Positions 1 through 5,414 of a DNA stretch of 5,735 bases are shown here, piece by piece. Origin of the DNA: QALR01 sp045124015 (lineage in GTDB: Bacteria > Bacillota > Clostridia > Oscillospirales > CAG-272); assembly GCA_045124015.1 (NCBI GenBank), contig JBGVLA010000117.1:1-5735 (forward strand), written 5' to 3'. Position 1 is the first letter of the stretch, and every line of letters starts with the position of its first letter. Under the pieces are notes generated by a model that had not been told where the DNA came from, did not search any database, and saw nothing but the letters and a program-made list of their open reading frames with translations. The translations under genes were made by a program, and so were the position numbers.

Positions 1-43
1 TGCTATTTTTGAAGCATAGCACAATCGGCTCCCCGAACGGGTT

Positions 44-66
44 CTGCACGAACAAGATTCGTGCAG
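44..66. repeat. Perfect 9-bp inverted repeat (hairpin)
   Basis: CTGCACGAA at 44-52 is the exact reverse complement of TTCGTGCAG at 58-66, with a 5-base loop. It sits inside a wider 7-bp pairing (TCGGCTC 25-31 with GAGCCGA 83-89). No U-tract follows on either strand, so it does not look like a simple terminator. Confidence 0.7.
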
Positions 67-68
67 TC

Positions 69-86
69 GCTCGCGGCGTCGCGAGC
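69..86. repeat. GC-rich 7-bp inverted repeat (hairpin)
   Basis: GCTCGCG at 69-75 pairs with CGCGAGC at 80-86 around a 4-base loop. Its right arm overlaps the right arm of the longer 25-31/83-89 pairing, so the two structures would be mutually exclusive. Confidence 0.65.
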
Positions 87-138
87 CGAACACCCTCGGA
101 ACCACGCCGATGGGCAGAAACATCAGATTTTATTTGTG

Positions 139-156
139 GCGACGCTTGAGCGTCGC
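139..156. repeat. GCGACGC/GCGTCGC hairpin
   Basis: GCGACGC at 139-145 and GCGTCGC at 150-156 form a perfect 7-bp stem with a TTGA loop. No U-tract follows on either strand. It is one of several similar GC-rich stems in this gene-free region. Confidence 0.65.
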
Positions 157-278
157 TCGACATGCACTTTTTTCACTGAGCGCGAGCACGCCCGCAAAAA
201 ATCTATTTCGCCGACATGAATTACGCGACCTTGGACGAAAGCCTACTCTTAACCGCGTTCTTTGAGGCGGAGTTTGCC

Positions 279-294
279 CTGCGAGCCTGCGAGC
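279..294. repeat. Tandem duplication of 8-bp CTGCGAGC
   Basis: CTGCGAGC occurs twice back to back (279-286 and 287-294). It could be slippage or part of a dispersed repeat. The related core GCGAGC also occurs within the hairpin at 69-86. Confidence 0.6.
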
Positions 295-434
295 ATTTTG
301 ATGTGATATCGAATTCGCACAAAACAAAGCAGGGTATAAAACTGTTTGCACATTGGATAGCCGATAGGAGAACGCGATAGCAAGCCTTCAAAATCTATAA
401 GCGATAAACCTGCAAGGTTTTTGCTTCTTTTTGC

Positions 435-461
435 AACTTTTTCTTGCAACAAGAAAAAGTT
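435..461. repeat. 12-bp inverted repeat overlapping the mtaB stop codon
   Basis: AACTTTTTCTTG at 435-446 pairs perfectly with CAAGAAAAAGTT at 450-461 around a 3-base loop. On the minus strand it begins inside the mtaB stop codon (460-462), the position expected for a 3'-end hairpin. The mtaB transcript has no run of U directly after it, so it is not a canonical intrinsic terminator. It may protect the mRNA 3' end or act as a weak terminator. Confidence 0.55.
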
Positions 462-1767
462 ATACCCTCTCCGCTATCATGCGAGCTCCGTCATAATCCA
501 CAAGCTTCACCGTAAAGATCTGCCCCTGCAAATGCTCGGTGGTTTTCATCTTCACTTCGAGCATATCCTCGGCATGACCGAAGAAATATTCCCCCTCTCG
601 GGATTCAAACAGCACGCTTCTGGTTTCGCCAAGCGCACGGCGATATCTCGCCTCGGAAAGCTTTTTCCCGAGCGCTTCGAGTCTATGTGCGCGTTCGCGC
701 TTGATATCCTCGGGAATTTGATTTTTCATCGCCGCCGCAGGTGTTCCCTCTCTCGGGGAAAACGGGAAGATATGCATATGCAGAAAATCAATTTTCTCGG
801 CAATATCCATCGTATCGAGGAAATCCTCCTCGGTCTCTCCGGGGAAACCGACGATGATATCACAGGTAAAGGTTACGTTTGGCATAACGGATTTCATATA
901 TTCCACGCTTTTCAGTACCTGTTCGCGGTTATATTTGCGCTTCATTGCCGCGAGAACGGCGTTGCTTCCACTTTGCAAGGAAAGGTGGAAGCTCGGCATG
1001 ATCTTCTTTTCCGATGCAAGCTCATCGCAAAACGCAGGTTTCATCACGGACGGTTCGAGCGAGCCTGCGCGGACTCTCTCAATGCCGTCGATCTTCGTTG
1101 CTTCTTTCATCAGACGGGAAAGCGGATAACCGCCGATATCCTTGCCGTACGCCGCCGCCTCGATGCCCGTCAGAACGACCTCATGACAGCCACCCTTGGC
1201 AATGGCCTCCACCTCGCGGAGGACCTCATCGGGCGAACGGGAAACGACGTTACCTCTCGCTTTTTTGATGATACAATAGGTGCAATGGTTATCACAACCG
1301 TCTTCGATCTTAATATAAGAGCGGTCGCGGTAAGCGTGAGGAATGCTCATGGTTTCAAGCGGAGCTTCCTCTACGTCCATGAGAGAAGAAGTCGTGCGCG
1401 TTTTTTCGCCCTCACGGAGAAGCTTTACTGCCATTTCCGCAACGGAAAGCTTATTTCTGTTGCCGCAAACATAGTCTACGCCGTCCATTTTTGCCACAGC
1501 CTCTGCCTTGATTTGGGAAAAACACCCCATGACCAAAACAAACGCATCGGGATTTGCATGGCGGGCGCGTCGGATGATCTGACGGGATTTGCGTTCGGAT
1601 TCCGCCGTAACGGCACAGGTATTGATGATATAAACGTCTGCCACCTCGGAAAACGGCACGATCGAAAAGCCAAGACTTTCAAGCTCCGCTTCCACAGCAT
1701 CCGATTCATATTGATTGACCCTGCAACCAAGGGTATAGACCGCCGCGCGCGGTGCGTTTTTGTTCAT
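460..1767 (-). CDS. mtaB: tRNA (N6-threonylcarbamoyladenosine(37)-C2)-methylthiotransferase MtaB
   Basis: This radical-SAM enzyme inserts a methylthio group at C2 of t6A37, giving ms2t6A in tRNAs that read ANN codons. The 435-residue protein has the family layout. An N-terminal MTTase domain carries three cluster cysteines (C15 in TLGCRVNQ, C51 in NTCAVT, C82 in MGCFSQ). The radical-SAM domain has the CxxxCxxC motif at C158, C162 and C165 within DGCDNHCTYC. IIVGFPGET follows in the barrel, and a C-terminal TRAM-like domain occupies about the last 65 residues. Wording such as TLGCRVNQYESD points to MtaB rather than MiaB or RimO. I chose the start at 1767, not the longer frame from 1800, because AAGGAAG (1780-1774 on the minus strand) lies 6 bases upstream and the family begins just before the TLGC motif. 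It follows the carboxypeptidase gene on the same strand but has its own promoter. The gene appears intact. Confidence 0.93.
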   Translation of the reverse strand: MNKNAPRAAVYTLGCRVNQYESDAVEAELESLGFSIVPFSEVADVYIINTCAVTAESERKSRQIIRRARHANPDAFVLVMGCFSQIKAEAVAKMDGVDYVCGNRNKLSVAEMAVKLLREGEKTRTTSSLMDVEEAPLETMSIPHAYRDRSYIKIEDGCDNHCTYCIIKKARGNVVSRSPDEVLREVEAIAKGGCHEVVLTGIEAAAYGKDIGGYPLSRLMKEATKIDGIERVRAGSLEPSVMKPAFCDELASEKKIMPSFHLSLQSGSNAVLAAMKRKYNREQVLKSVEYMKSVMPNVTFTCDIIVGFPGETEEDFLDTMDIAEKIDFLHMHIFPFSPREGTPAAAMKNQIPEDIKRERAHRLEALGKKLSEARYRRALGETRSVLFESREGEYFFGHAEDMLEVKMKTTEHLQGQIFTVKLVDYDGARMIAERV

Positions 1768-1773
1768 AGGGTT

Positions 1774-1780
1774 CTTCCTT
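1774..1780 (-). promoter_or_regulatory. Ribosome binding site deciding the mtaB start
   Basis: AAGGAAG on the minus strand ends 6 bases before the ATG at 1767. It supports this start over the in-frame ATG at 1800, whose extra 11 residues (MQKQSCERKNP) are not family-like. Confidence 0.75.
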
Positions 1781-1812
1781 TCACAACTTTGTTTTTGCAA
1801 TTCTATTGTAAT

Positions 1813-1841
1813 ATTATATCACAGCGAAAACCAAAATGCAA
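1813..1841 (-). promoter_or_regulatory. Sigma-A-type promoter for mtaB
   Basis: On the minus strand, TTGCAT (1841-1836) and a perfect TATAAT (1818-1813) are separated by exactly 17 bases. A TG one base before the -10 box gives an extended -10. The predicted start is near 1806, giving a leader of about 40 bases before the mtaB ATG. The promoter begins 2 bases past the carboxypeptidase stop codon, so mtaB can be expressed independently of that gene. Confidence 0.75.
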
Positions 1842-1843
1842 GA

Positions 1844-3028
1844 CTATTTCTTTTCCGCCATCAAAAACCAAGCGAATAGACGAGGAAAAAGAGAGGCGAA
1901 ATCGAGCTTTTCGATGCCCTCTGCTGCCAAAATATCCGCGCATCCCACTTCTTCGCCGCCTGCCAAATACGTTACCGTGCCGATCTTTTCGCCGCAAGCA
2001 ATGGGGGCAGGAAGTTTTTCGGGAATATCCACGCGCGTTTCTATCTTCGCGGCAAGCGATTTTTCCATCGTGATTTCAAAGTCCTCGTGATACGTCGCAA
2101 GCGCATTTTTTACGCCGCCCGTAACACGAACCGTCTGCATTTCCGCCTTGGGATCGCTATAGCAGGCATAATTGGCAAAACCGAAATCAAAGAGCGATTT
2201 GGCAAGCTCGTTTCTGGTGTCCCGTGTGGAGGAGCCCATGATGACGGCAATCAGCGAAAGTCCTCCGCGCTCCGCCGTTGCGGAAATACAGAATTTCGCC
2301 TTCGAGGTCGAGCCTGTTTTGAGTCCCGTTGCGCCGTCGTAAAAGCGAATGAGGCGATTGGTATTCGTCAGCCCGAACGCGCCGTCGCGGATGGTATCCA
2401 TCCAGATGGAGCTATACTCCAAGACCTTCGGATGCTTCAGGACCTCTCTTGTGGCGATGGCGATATCGCGCGCGCTGATAAGATGGTTTTCCGCGGTATC
2501 GTCAAGACCGTTCGTATTTTCAAAATGCGTATTTTTCATACCAAGCTCTGCGGCGCGTGCGTTCATCTTGGCAACGAACGCTTCTTCACTGCCTGCGATC
2601 GCTTCCGCAAGTGCCACCGCCGCATCGTTGCCCGATGCCACGATCAGTCCTTTCAAAAGGTCATTCACGGACATTTTCTCACCGGGGGCGAGATAAATCT
2701 GCGACCCACCCATCGATGCCGCATTTTCGCTGACGGAGATCATATCCGTATACGAAAGAAGCCCTGCGTCGATCGCTTCAAAGACGAGAAGCATCGTCAT
2801 GACCTTGGTAACGGATGCGGGCGGAAGCGCTTCATCTGCGTTTTTTTCAAAGAGGATCTCCCCTGTTTTCGCATCCATCAAAATGCACGCGCGCGCATCG
2901 ACCTCGGCAGTATATGCGGGCGCAGAAGCCAAAACAGCATCCTCCTCCATATCCCAAACGGCAAATGCAGGCGCGGATACCGCAAGAAGTATCGCAAATA
3001 TCAAAAGCATTGCAAGTATTTTTTTCAT
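1844..3028 (-). CDS. Secreted D-alanyl-D-alanine carboxypeptidase (DacF/DacB-like, penicillin-binding protein 5 family)
   Basis: This serine DD-carboxypeptidase (peptidase S11) should remove the terminal D-Ala from peptidoglycan stem pentapeptides outside the membrane. The 394-residue protein starts with a clear signal peptide: MKK, a hydrophobic run, and likely cleavage after APAFA near residue 23. All three active-site motifs are present in order: SVTK at 72-75 (nucleophile S72, K75), SGN at 132-134 and KTG at 237-239. After about residue 270 comes a PBP5_C-like beta domain. The C-terminus (ASLFPRLFAWFLMAEKK) resembles the amphipathic helix that anchors PBP5-type enzymes to the membrane. 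A GGAAAGGAA ribosome binding site lies about 12 bases before the ATG, slightly far, but no other in-frame start is near. Length matches Bacillus DacF and DacB (about 380-390). The divergent position next to dpaAB makes a sporulation role plausible, but the paralogue cannot be decided from sequence, so no symbol is given. Confidence 0.92.
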   Translation of the reverse strand: MKKILAMLLIFAILLAVSAPAFAVWDMEEDAVLASAPAYTAEVDARACILMDAKTGEILFEKNADEALPPASVTKVMTMLLVFEAIDAGLLSYTDMISVSENAASMGGSQIYLAPGEKMSVNDLLKGLIVASGNDAAVALAEAIAGSEEAFVAKMNARAAELGMKNTHFENTNGLDDTAENHLISARDIAIATREVLKHPKVLEYSSIWMDTIRDGAFGLTNTNRLIRFYDGATGLKTGSTSKAKFCISATAERGGLSLIAVIMGSSTRDTRNELAKSLFDFGFANYACYSDPKAEMQTVRVTGGVKNALATYHEDFEITMEKSLAAKIETRVDIPEKLPAPIACGEKIGTVTYLAGGEEVGCADILAAEGIEKLDFASLFPRLFAWFLMAEKK

Positions 3029-3054
3029 CGTTTTATGAATTCCTTTCCATAAAT

Positions 3055-3093
3055 ATTTTCTGTTTCTCTATATTTATGAAAGAAACAGAAAAT
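3055..3093. repeat. 13-bp perfect inverted repeat upstream of the carboxypeptidase gene
   Basis: ATTTTCTGTTTCT at 3055-3067 is the exact reverse complement of AGAAACAGAAAAT at 3081-3093, with a 13-base AT-rich spacer. It ends 27 bases before the carboxypeptidase ATG at 3028, on the minus strand. It could be an operator with two half-sites or a hairpin in the 5' leader. No U-tract makes it a terminator in either direction. Confidence 0.65.
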
Positions 3094-3118
3094 TTAAGAC
3101 GATTTGAAAAAAGTTGGC

Positions 3119-3145
3119 ACAAAAAAAGTTTTTCCGCATAAAATA
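3119..3145 (+). promoter_or_regulatory. Candidate sigma-K-like (late mother-cell) promoter for dpaAB
   Basis: An AC at 3119-3120 (context cACa) is followed after 16 bases by CATAAAATA at 3137-3145, preceded by G. This matches my recollection of the Bacillus sigma-K consensus (AC, 16-17 bases, gCATAnnnTA). In B. subtilis the homologous operon spoVF is under sigma-K, so such a site is expected here. Transcription would start near 3152, with a leader of about 110 bases. The region is AT-rich, so a chance match is possible. Confidence 0.45.
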
Positions 3146-3203
3146 AGCATTGGAAGCATGATTTTCCGATATTTAACATATCGTTATGGATGTCGTGTTT
3201 TTT

Positions 3204-3229
3204 ACCGCCAAATCCTCAAACATACTTTT
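3204..3229 (+). promoter_or_regulatory. Second candidate mother-cell-type promoter, closer to dpaA
   Basis: AC at 3204-3205, 15 bases, then CATACTTTT at 3221-3229 resembles a sigma-E/sigma-K -10 element. It has one mismatch to CATAnnnTA and slightly short spacing. It is better placed relative to dpaA than the upstream candidate, with a leader of about 30 bases, but matches less well. Confidence 0.3.
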
Positions 3230-3252
3230 CGTAAAACAATAACAACCCCTTC

Positions 3253-3257
3253 GGAGG
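3253..3257 (+). promoter_or_regulatory. Ribosome binding site deciding the dpaA start
   Basis: GGAGG lies 5 bases before the ATG at 3263. It fixes the start there and argues against the in-frame extension back to 3104, which would add 53 residues unlike the family. Confidence 0.8.
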
Positions 3258-3262
3258 TATTG

Positions 3263-4117
3263 ATGACAAATTCCTATACATTTTCGGTTCTCGGCGGCGA
3301 CCGAAGAATGCTCTATGCCGCAGAGTTACTTGCCGCCACAGGCTTTCGCGTTTTATGCTTTGGTCTTTCTGCCAAGCCAAACGATAAGATCCGGATCTGC
3401 GATACGCTTTCGGATGCGCTTCGCGCAGATTTCATTCTGCTCCCCATCCCCATGAGCAAGGATGGCAAAACGCTTTTTGCTCCTATGCTTGAGTCCAGCG
3501 TCGATATCGGCACGATCTTAGAAAAAGCCCCCCTGCACGCAACGATCTTCGGCGGACAGACTCAAGCCTTTTTTGATCCGCGTCTTCATGATTACGGTGC
3601 GCGATCGGATTTCGCAACGCTGAATGCCGTTCCAACGGCAGAGGGTGCCTTGCTTCTCGCTTTGGCACACCTCCCCTGCACGATAAGCGCCGCGGAGATC
3701 GGCATCGTTGGCTTTGGCAAGGTCGGCAAAGCCGTCGCTTCCCTTTTTCATGCCGCAGGGGCAAAGGTTACCGTTTTTGCACGGAGAAGCGAGGTCTGCT
3801 CCGTTGCATCGCTGCTGGGATATCGTTCGGCGCCCATCACAAAGCTTCCCGAATACGCAGGCGAGCTTCGCGCGCTGATCAACACCGCCCCCGCGCCCGT
3901 CATCGGAGAAGACACGCTTTCTCAAATGCGCCGCGATGCGCTCATTTTGGAATTGGCATCCGCACCCTATGGGGTCAATTTTGACCGCGCACGTGCCCAC
4001 GGCCTCCAAACGATCCTCGCCGGCGGTCTTCCGGGAAAATACGCGCCCGAGGCGGCAGGGATCAGCATTTGTAAAACCGTACTCACGATGCTTTGTGAAA
4101 GCGGTATTCCCATTTGA
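3263..4117 (+). CDS. dpaA: Dipicolinate synthase subunit A
   Basis: DpaA, with the flavoprotein DpaB, converts dihydroxytetrahydrodipicolinate (or dihydrodipicolinate) from the lysine pathway into dipicolinic acid. The reaction takes place in the mother cell, and the product is moved into the forespore. The 284-residue protein has the family N-terminal domain, opening with FSVLGGDRRMLYAAELL at residues 7-23. A Rossmann NAD(P)-binding domain follows, with GFGKVG at 150-155 and VTVFARR at the end of the second strand. NAVPTAEGALLLAL at 121-134 and LPGKYAPEAAG at 256-266 match conserved DpaA/SpoVFA segments. GGAGG 5 bases upstream fixes the start at 3263. Length is close to B. subtilis SpoVFA (about 297). 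dpaB follows after 31 bases, so the two are almost certainly one transcript, probably driven by a mother-cell sigma factor. Confidence 0.93.
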   Translation: MTNSYTFSVLGGDRRMLYAAELLAATGFRVLCFGLSAKPNDKIRICDTLSDALRADFILLPIPMSKDGKTLFAPMLESSVDIGTILEKAPLHATIFGGQTQAFFDPRLHDYGARSDFATLNAVPTAEGALLLALAHLPCTISAAEIGIVGFGKVGKAVASLFHAAGAKVTVFARRSEVCSVASLLGYRSAPITKLPEYAGELRALINTAPAPVIGEDTLSQMRRDALILELASAPYGVNFDRARAHGLQTILAGGLPGKYAPEAAGISICKTVLTMLCESGIPI

Positions 4118-4148
4118 TTTTTTAGAATTTATAAACGGAGATAATACT

Positions 4149-4706
4149 ATGATCGGCTATTGCTTTTGCGGTTCTTTTTGCACCGTTTCCAAATCCATTA
4201 AAATTTTGCGTTCGCTCGTTGCGGAAGGCAATCAAATTTTACCCATCATGAACGAAAGCGTTTACACCACCGACACGCGCTTCGGCAAAGCTGAGGATAC
4301 CATACGGACCGTGGAAGAGATCTGCGGCAACAAGGTTTTGCACACCATTGTGGAAACTGAACCCATCGGTCCTTCCGTCATTTTGGATATGCTCGTCATC
4401 GCGCCCTGCACGGGGAACACGCTCGCCAAGCTCGCGTCCGGCATCACGGATAGTCCCGTAACCATGGCGGCAAAGGCTCAGCTTCGCTGTAACCGTCCCG
4501 TCGTCATCGCGCTTGCCAGCAACGATGCGCTTTCCTCAAATCTCAAAAATATCGGTCAGCTCCTCAACCGAAAAAATATTTATTTCGTACCCATGCATCA
4601 GGATGACCCCGAGAAAAAGCCGTACTCGCTCGTATGTGATTTCGATCTGCTCAAAAAAACGATGACCAATGCTTTCGCCGGCAGACAGATCATGCCCATC
4701 TTTTGA
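4149..4706 (+). CDS. dpaB: Dipicolinate synthase subunit B (flavoprotein)
   Basis: DpaB is the flavoprotein-family partner of DpaA in dipicolinic acid synthesis. The 185-residue protein has the fold of FMN-binding flavoproteins related to phosphopantothenoylcysteine decarboxylase. It opens with GYCFCGSFCTVSKSIKILRSL at residues 3-23, which in the family is a glycine- and serine-containing first loop. The diagnostic segment APCTGNTLAKLASGITDSPV at 85-104 follows, then the AxNDALSxNLxNIGxLLNxKNIYFVP pattern at about 123-148. GGAG at 4137-4140, 8 bases before the ATG, supports this start. The longer frame from 3936 lies mostly inside dpaA and is rejected. Length agrees with SpoVFB (about 200). 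Codon use resembles dpaA. No terminator is evident after the stop, so transcription may continue into the membrane-protein gene. Confidence 0.93.
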   Translation: MIGYCFCGSFCTVSKSIKILRSLVAEGNQILPIMNESVYTTDTRFGKAEDTIRTVEEICGNKVLHTIVETEPIGPSVILDMLVIAPCTGNTLAKLASGITDSPVTMAAKAQLRCNRPVVIALASNDALSSNLKNIGQLLNRKNIYFVPMHQDDPEKKPYSLVCDFDLLKKTMTNAFAGRQIMPIF

Positions 4707-4775
4707 AAACGCATATTTCGAAATTTTTCGGCATATATATGTTCCATCACGTCTCCCTGAAAGGAACCATTTGCT

Positions 4776-5297
4776 ATGAAATTTCGAGAAATCCATCGCC
4801 GCATCCGAACGGAATCCGCCTATATGAATCCCATCCTGCTTGGTATTTGTGCAGGTGTCGCCGTTTTACTCGGTGCGATCTTTACAACCAATCTCATCGG
4901 CCGTCCCGCAGGATTTCTTCTGCCGCGTACTGCTCTCCCCTCCTTTTTGCATATCCTTTTTCAGCTTGCCGCCTACGCTCTCTTCGGAGCGGCTTTCGCC
5001 ATTCTTTGGAAAGCTCCGCTTCCGCAAAAGACCTATCGTCTTCGTTTGCAAAAAAAGTGCGCGCTCGTGCTTTTCGTTTGCATACTCGTGCTTTGTTACG
5101 TCTGGATCCCCGTCGTTTGTAAGGCGGGCAGTTATTTTCTCGGTGTCCTGCTTTGCGGCGTGATCTTGCTTTCGCTTTTCGTTCTCGCTTGCCTTAGCTA
5201 TCGCATCAGTCTTTTGACATCCGTTCTTCTTGTGGTTTTCTCCGTTTGGGCGCTCTATATCTTGTATATAACTTTATCATTTTTGCTTTTTTGTTAA
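4776..5297 (+). CDS. TspO/MBR family-like integral membrane protein, five predicted helices
   Basis: This 173-residue, very hydrophobic protein has a basic N-terminus (KFREIHRRIR) and five likely membrane segments, at about 18-40, 57-78, 94-113, 118-140 and 145-172. By eye it aligns to the TspO/MBR (tryptophan-rich sensory) family. LPSFLHILFQLAAYALFGAA (54-73) corresponds to the PPGWxFPIxWTILYILMGxA stretch. LCYVWIP (106-112) matches the LNxxWSP motif, with C107 replacing the usual Asn. SYRIS, then LLVVFSVW (151-158), corresponds to FYxIS, then LLxPYLLW, without the proline. Several signature tryptophans and prolines are missing, so it is divergent. TspO proteins bind porphyrins or cholesterol-like ligands, but no ligand can be inferred here. 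AAGGA lies 10 bases before the ATG. It begins 69 bases after dpaB on the same strand and may share its transcript. Confidence 0.68.
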   Translation: MKFREIHRRIRTESAYMNPILLGICAGVAVLLGAIFTTNLIGRPAGFLLPRTALPSFLHILFQLAAYALFGAAFAILWKAPLPQKTYRLRLQKKCALVLFVCILVLCYVWIPVVCKAGSYFLGVLLCGVILLSLFVLACLSYRISLLTSVLLVVFSVWALYILYITLSFLLFC

Positions 5298-5334
5298 GAA
5301 AAACAGATTTTTTTAAGTATTTTGAATTTTTATA

Positions 5335-5363
5335 TTGACTTTCAAAGAAAAAAATGGTATTCT
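5335..5363 (+). promoter_or_regulatory. Sigma-A-type promoter for the HPr-like gene
   Basis: TTGACT (5335-5340) and TATTCT (5358-5363) are exactly 17 bases apart, with a TG one base before the -10 box. A perfect TATAAT at 5364-5369 is also present but would need an unusual 23-base spacer. Transcription should begin near 5370, about 45 bases before the ATG at 5415. The promoter makes this gene independent of the dpaAB transcript. Confidence 0.7.
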
Positions 5364-5376
5364 TATAATAAGAATA
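5358..5376. promoter_or_regulatory. 19-bp perfect palindrome over the -10 region (candidate operator)
   Basis: TATTCTTATAATAAGAATA reads the same on both strands around a central A at 5367. It covers the predicted -10 box and start site of the HPr-like gene, the usual place for a repressor dimer site. I cannot assign it to a known regulator. It only loosely resembles the AT-rich PerR/Fur-type boxes. Confidence 0.5.
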
Positions 5377-5377
5377 G

Positions 5378-5389
5378 GGCATATATGCC
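5378..5389. repeat. 12-bp palindrome GGCATATATGCC in the leader
   Basis: A perfect 12-bp palindrome begins one base after the 19-bp palindrome ends. It lies in the predicted 5' leader of the HPr-like gene, between the start site and the ribosome binding site. Confidence 0.5.
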
Positions 5390-5414
5390 TGCACATTGAA
5401 AGGGGAATTTCGAA

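Larger units (their letters stand above)
1..459. other. Gene-free, hairpin-rich intergenic region
   Basis: No convincing coding sequence is visible on either strand. The two short minus-strand reading frames here (130-351 and 249-452) have low-complexity, Arg-rich translations, overlap each other and match no family I know. The left 160 bases are GC-rich and carry at least four perfect hairpins: 32-41, 44-66, 69-86 and 139-156. A longer-range pairing, 25-31 with 83-89, encloses the second. An 8-bp tandem duplication lies at 279-294 and a small hairpin at 406-420. The density of paired elements suggests a structured RNA or a dispersed intergenic repeat rather than decayed coding sequence, but this is inference. 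The element may continue beyond the left edge. Confidence 0.55.

Noticed and set aside
1..402. Possible inverted terminal repeats of a small mobile element (1-15 against about 386-402 reversed)
   Set aside because: The similarity is limited to a TTTTGAAG core with gaps around it, and no target-site duplication or transposase is visible.
406..422. AAACCT/AGGTTT hairpin followed by T-run as a plus-strand terminator
   Set aside because: The stem is only 6 bp and no plus-strand gene lies upstream in the window for it to serve.
130..452. Two small minus-strand frames in the left end
   Set aside because: They overlap each other, have no clear ribosome binding site or family resemblance, and run across hairpins and the tandem repeat.
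421..2073. 550-codon open frame on the plus strand
   Set aside because: It lies opposite mtaB and the end of the carboxypeptidase gene, both with full family motifs. Its translation is His/Arg-rich with no recognisable domain.
3033..3050. Five-residue upstream mini-frame (ATG to TAA) on the minus strand before the carboxypeptidase
   Set aside because: It has no ribosome binding site of its own and contains the one used by the real gene, so it is most likely chance.
2087..3052. 321-codon open frame on the plus strand
   Set aside because: It is antisense to the carboxypeptidase, whose signal peptide and three active-site motifs are intact. The translation looks like an antisense shadow.
3104..3262. 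53-residue N-terminal extension of DpaA
   Set aside because: The family starts at the VLGGDRR segment, and GGAGG lies 5 bases before the ATG at 3263. The extension would also cover the candidate promoters.
4719..4730. CGAAATTTTTCG mini-hairpin after dpaB as a terminator
   Set aside because: The stem is only 5 bp, is AT-rich and has no T-run after it, so it is too weak to call.
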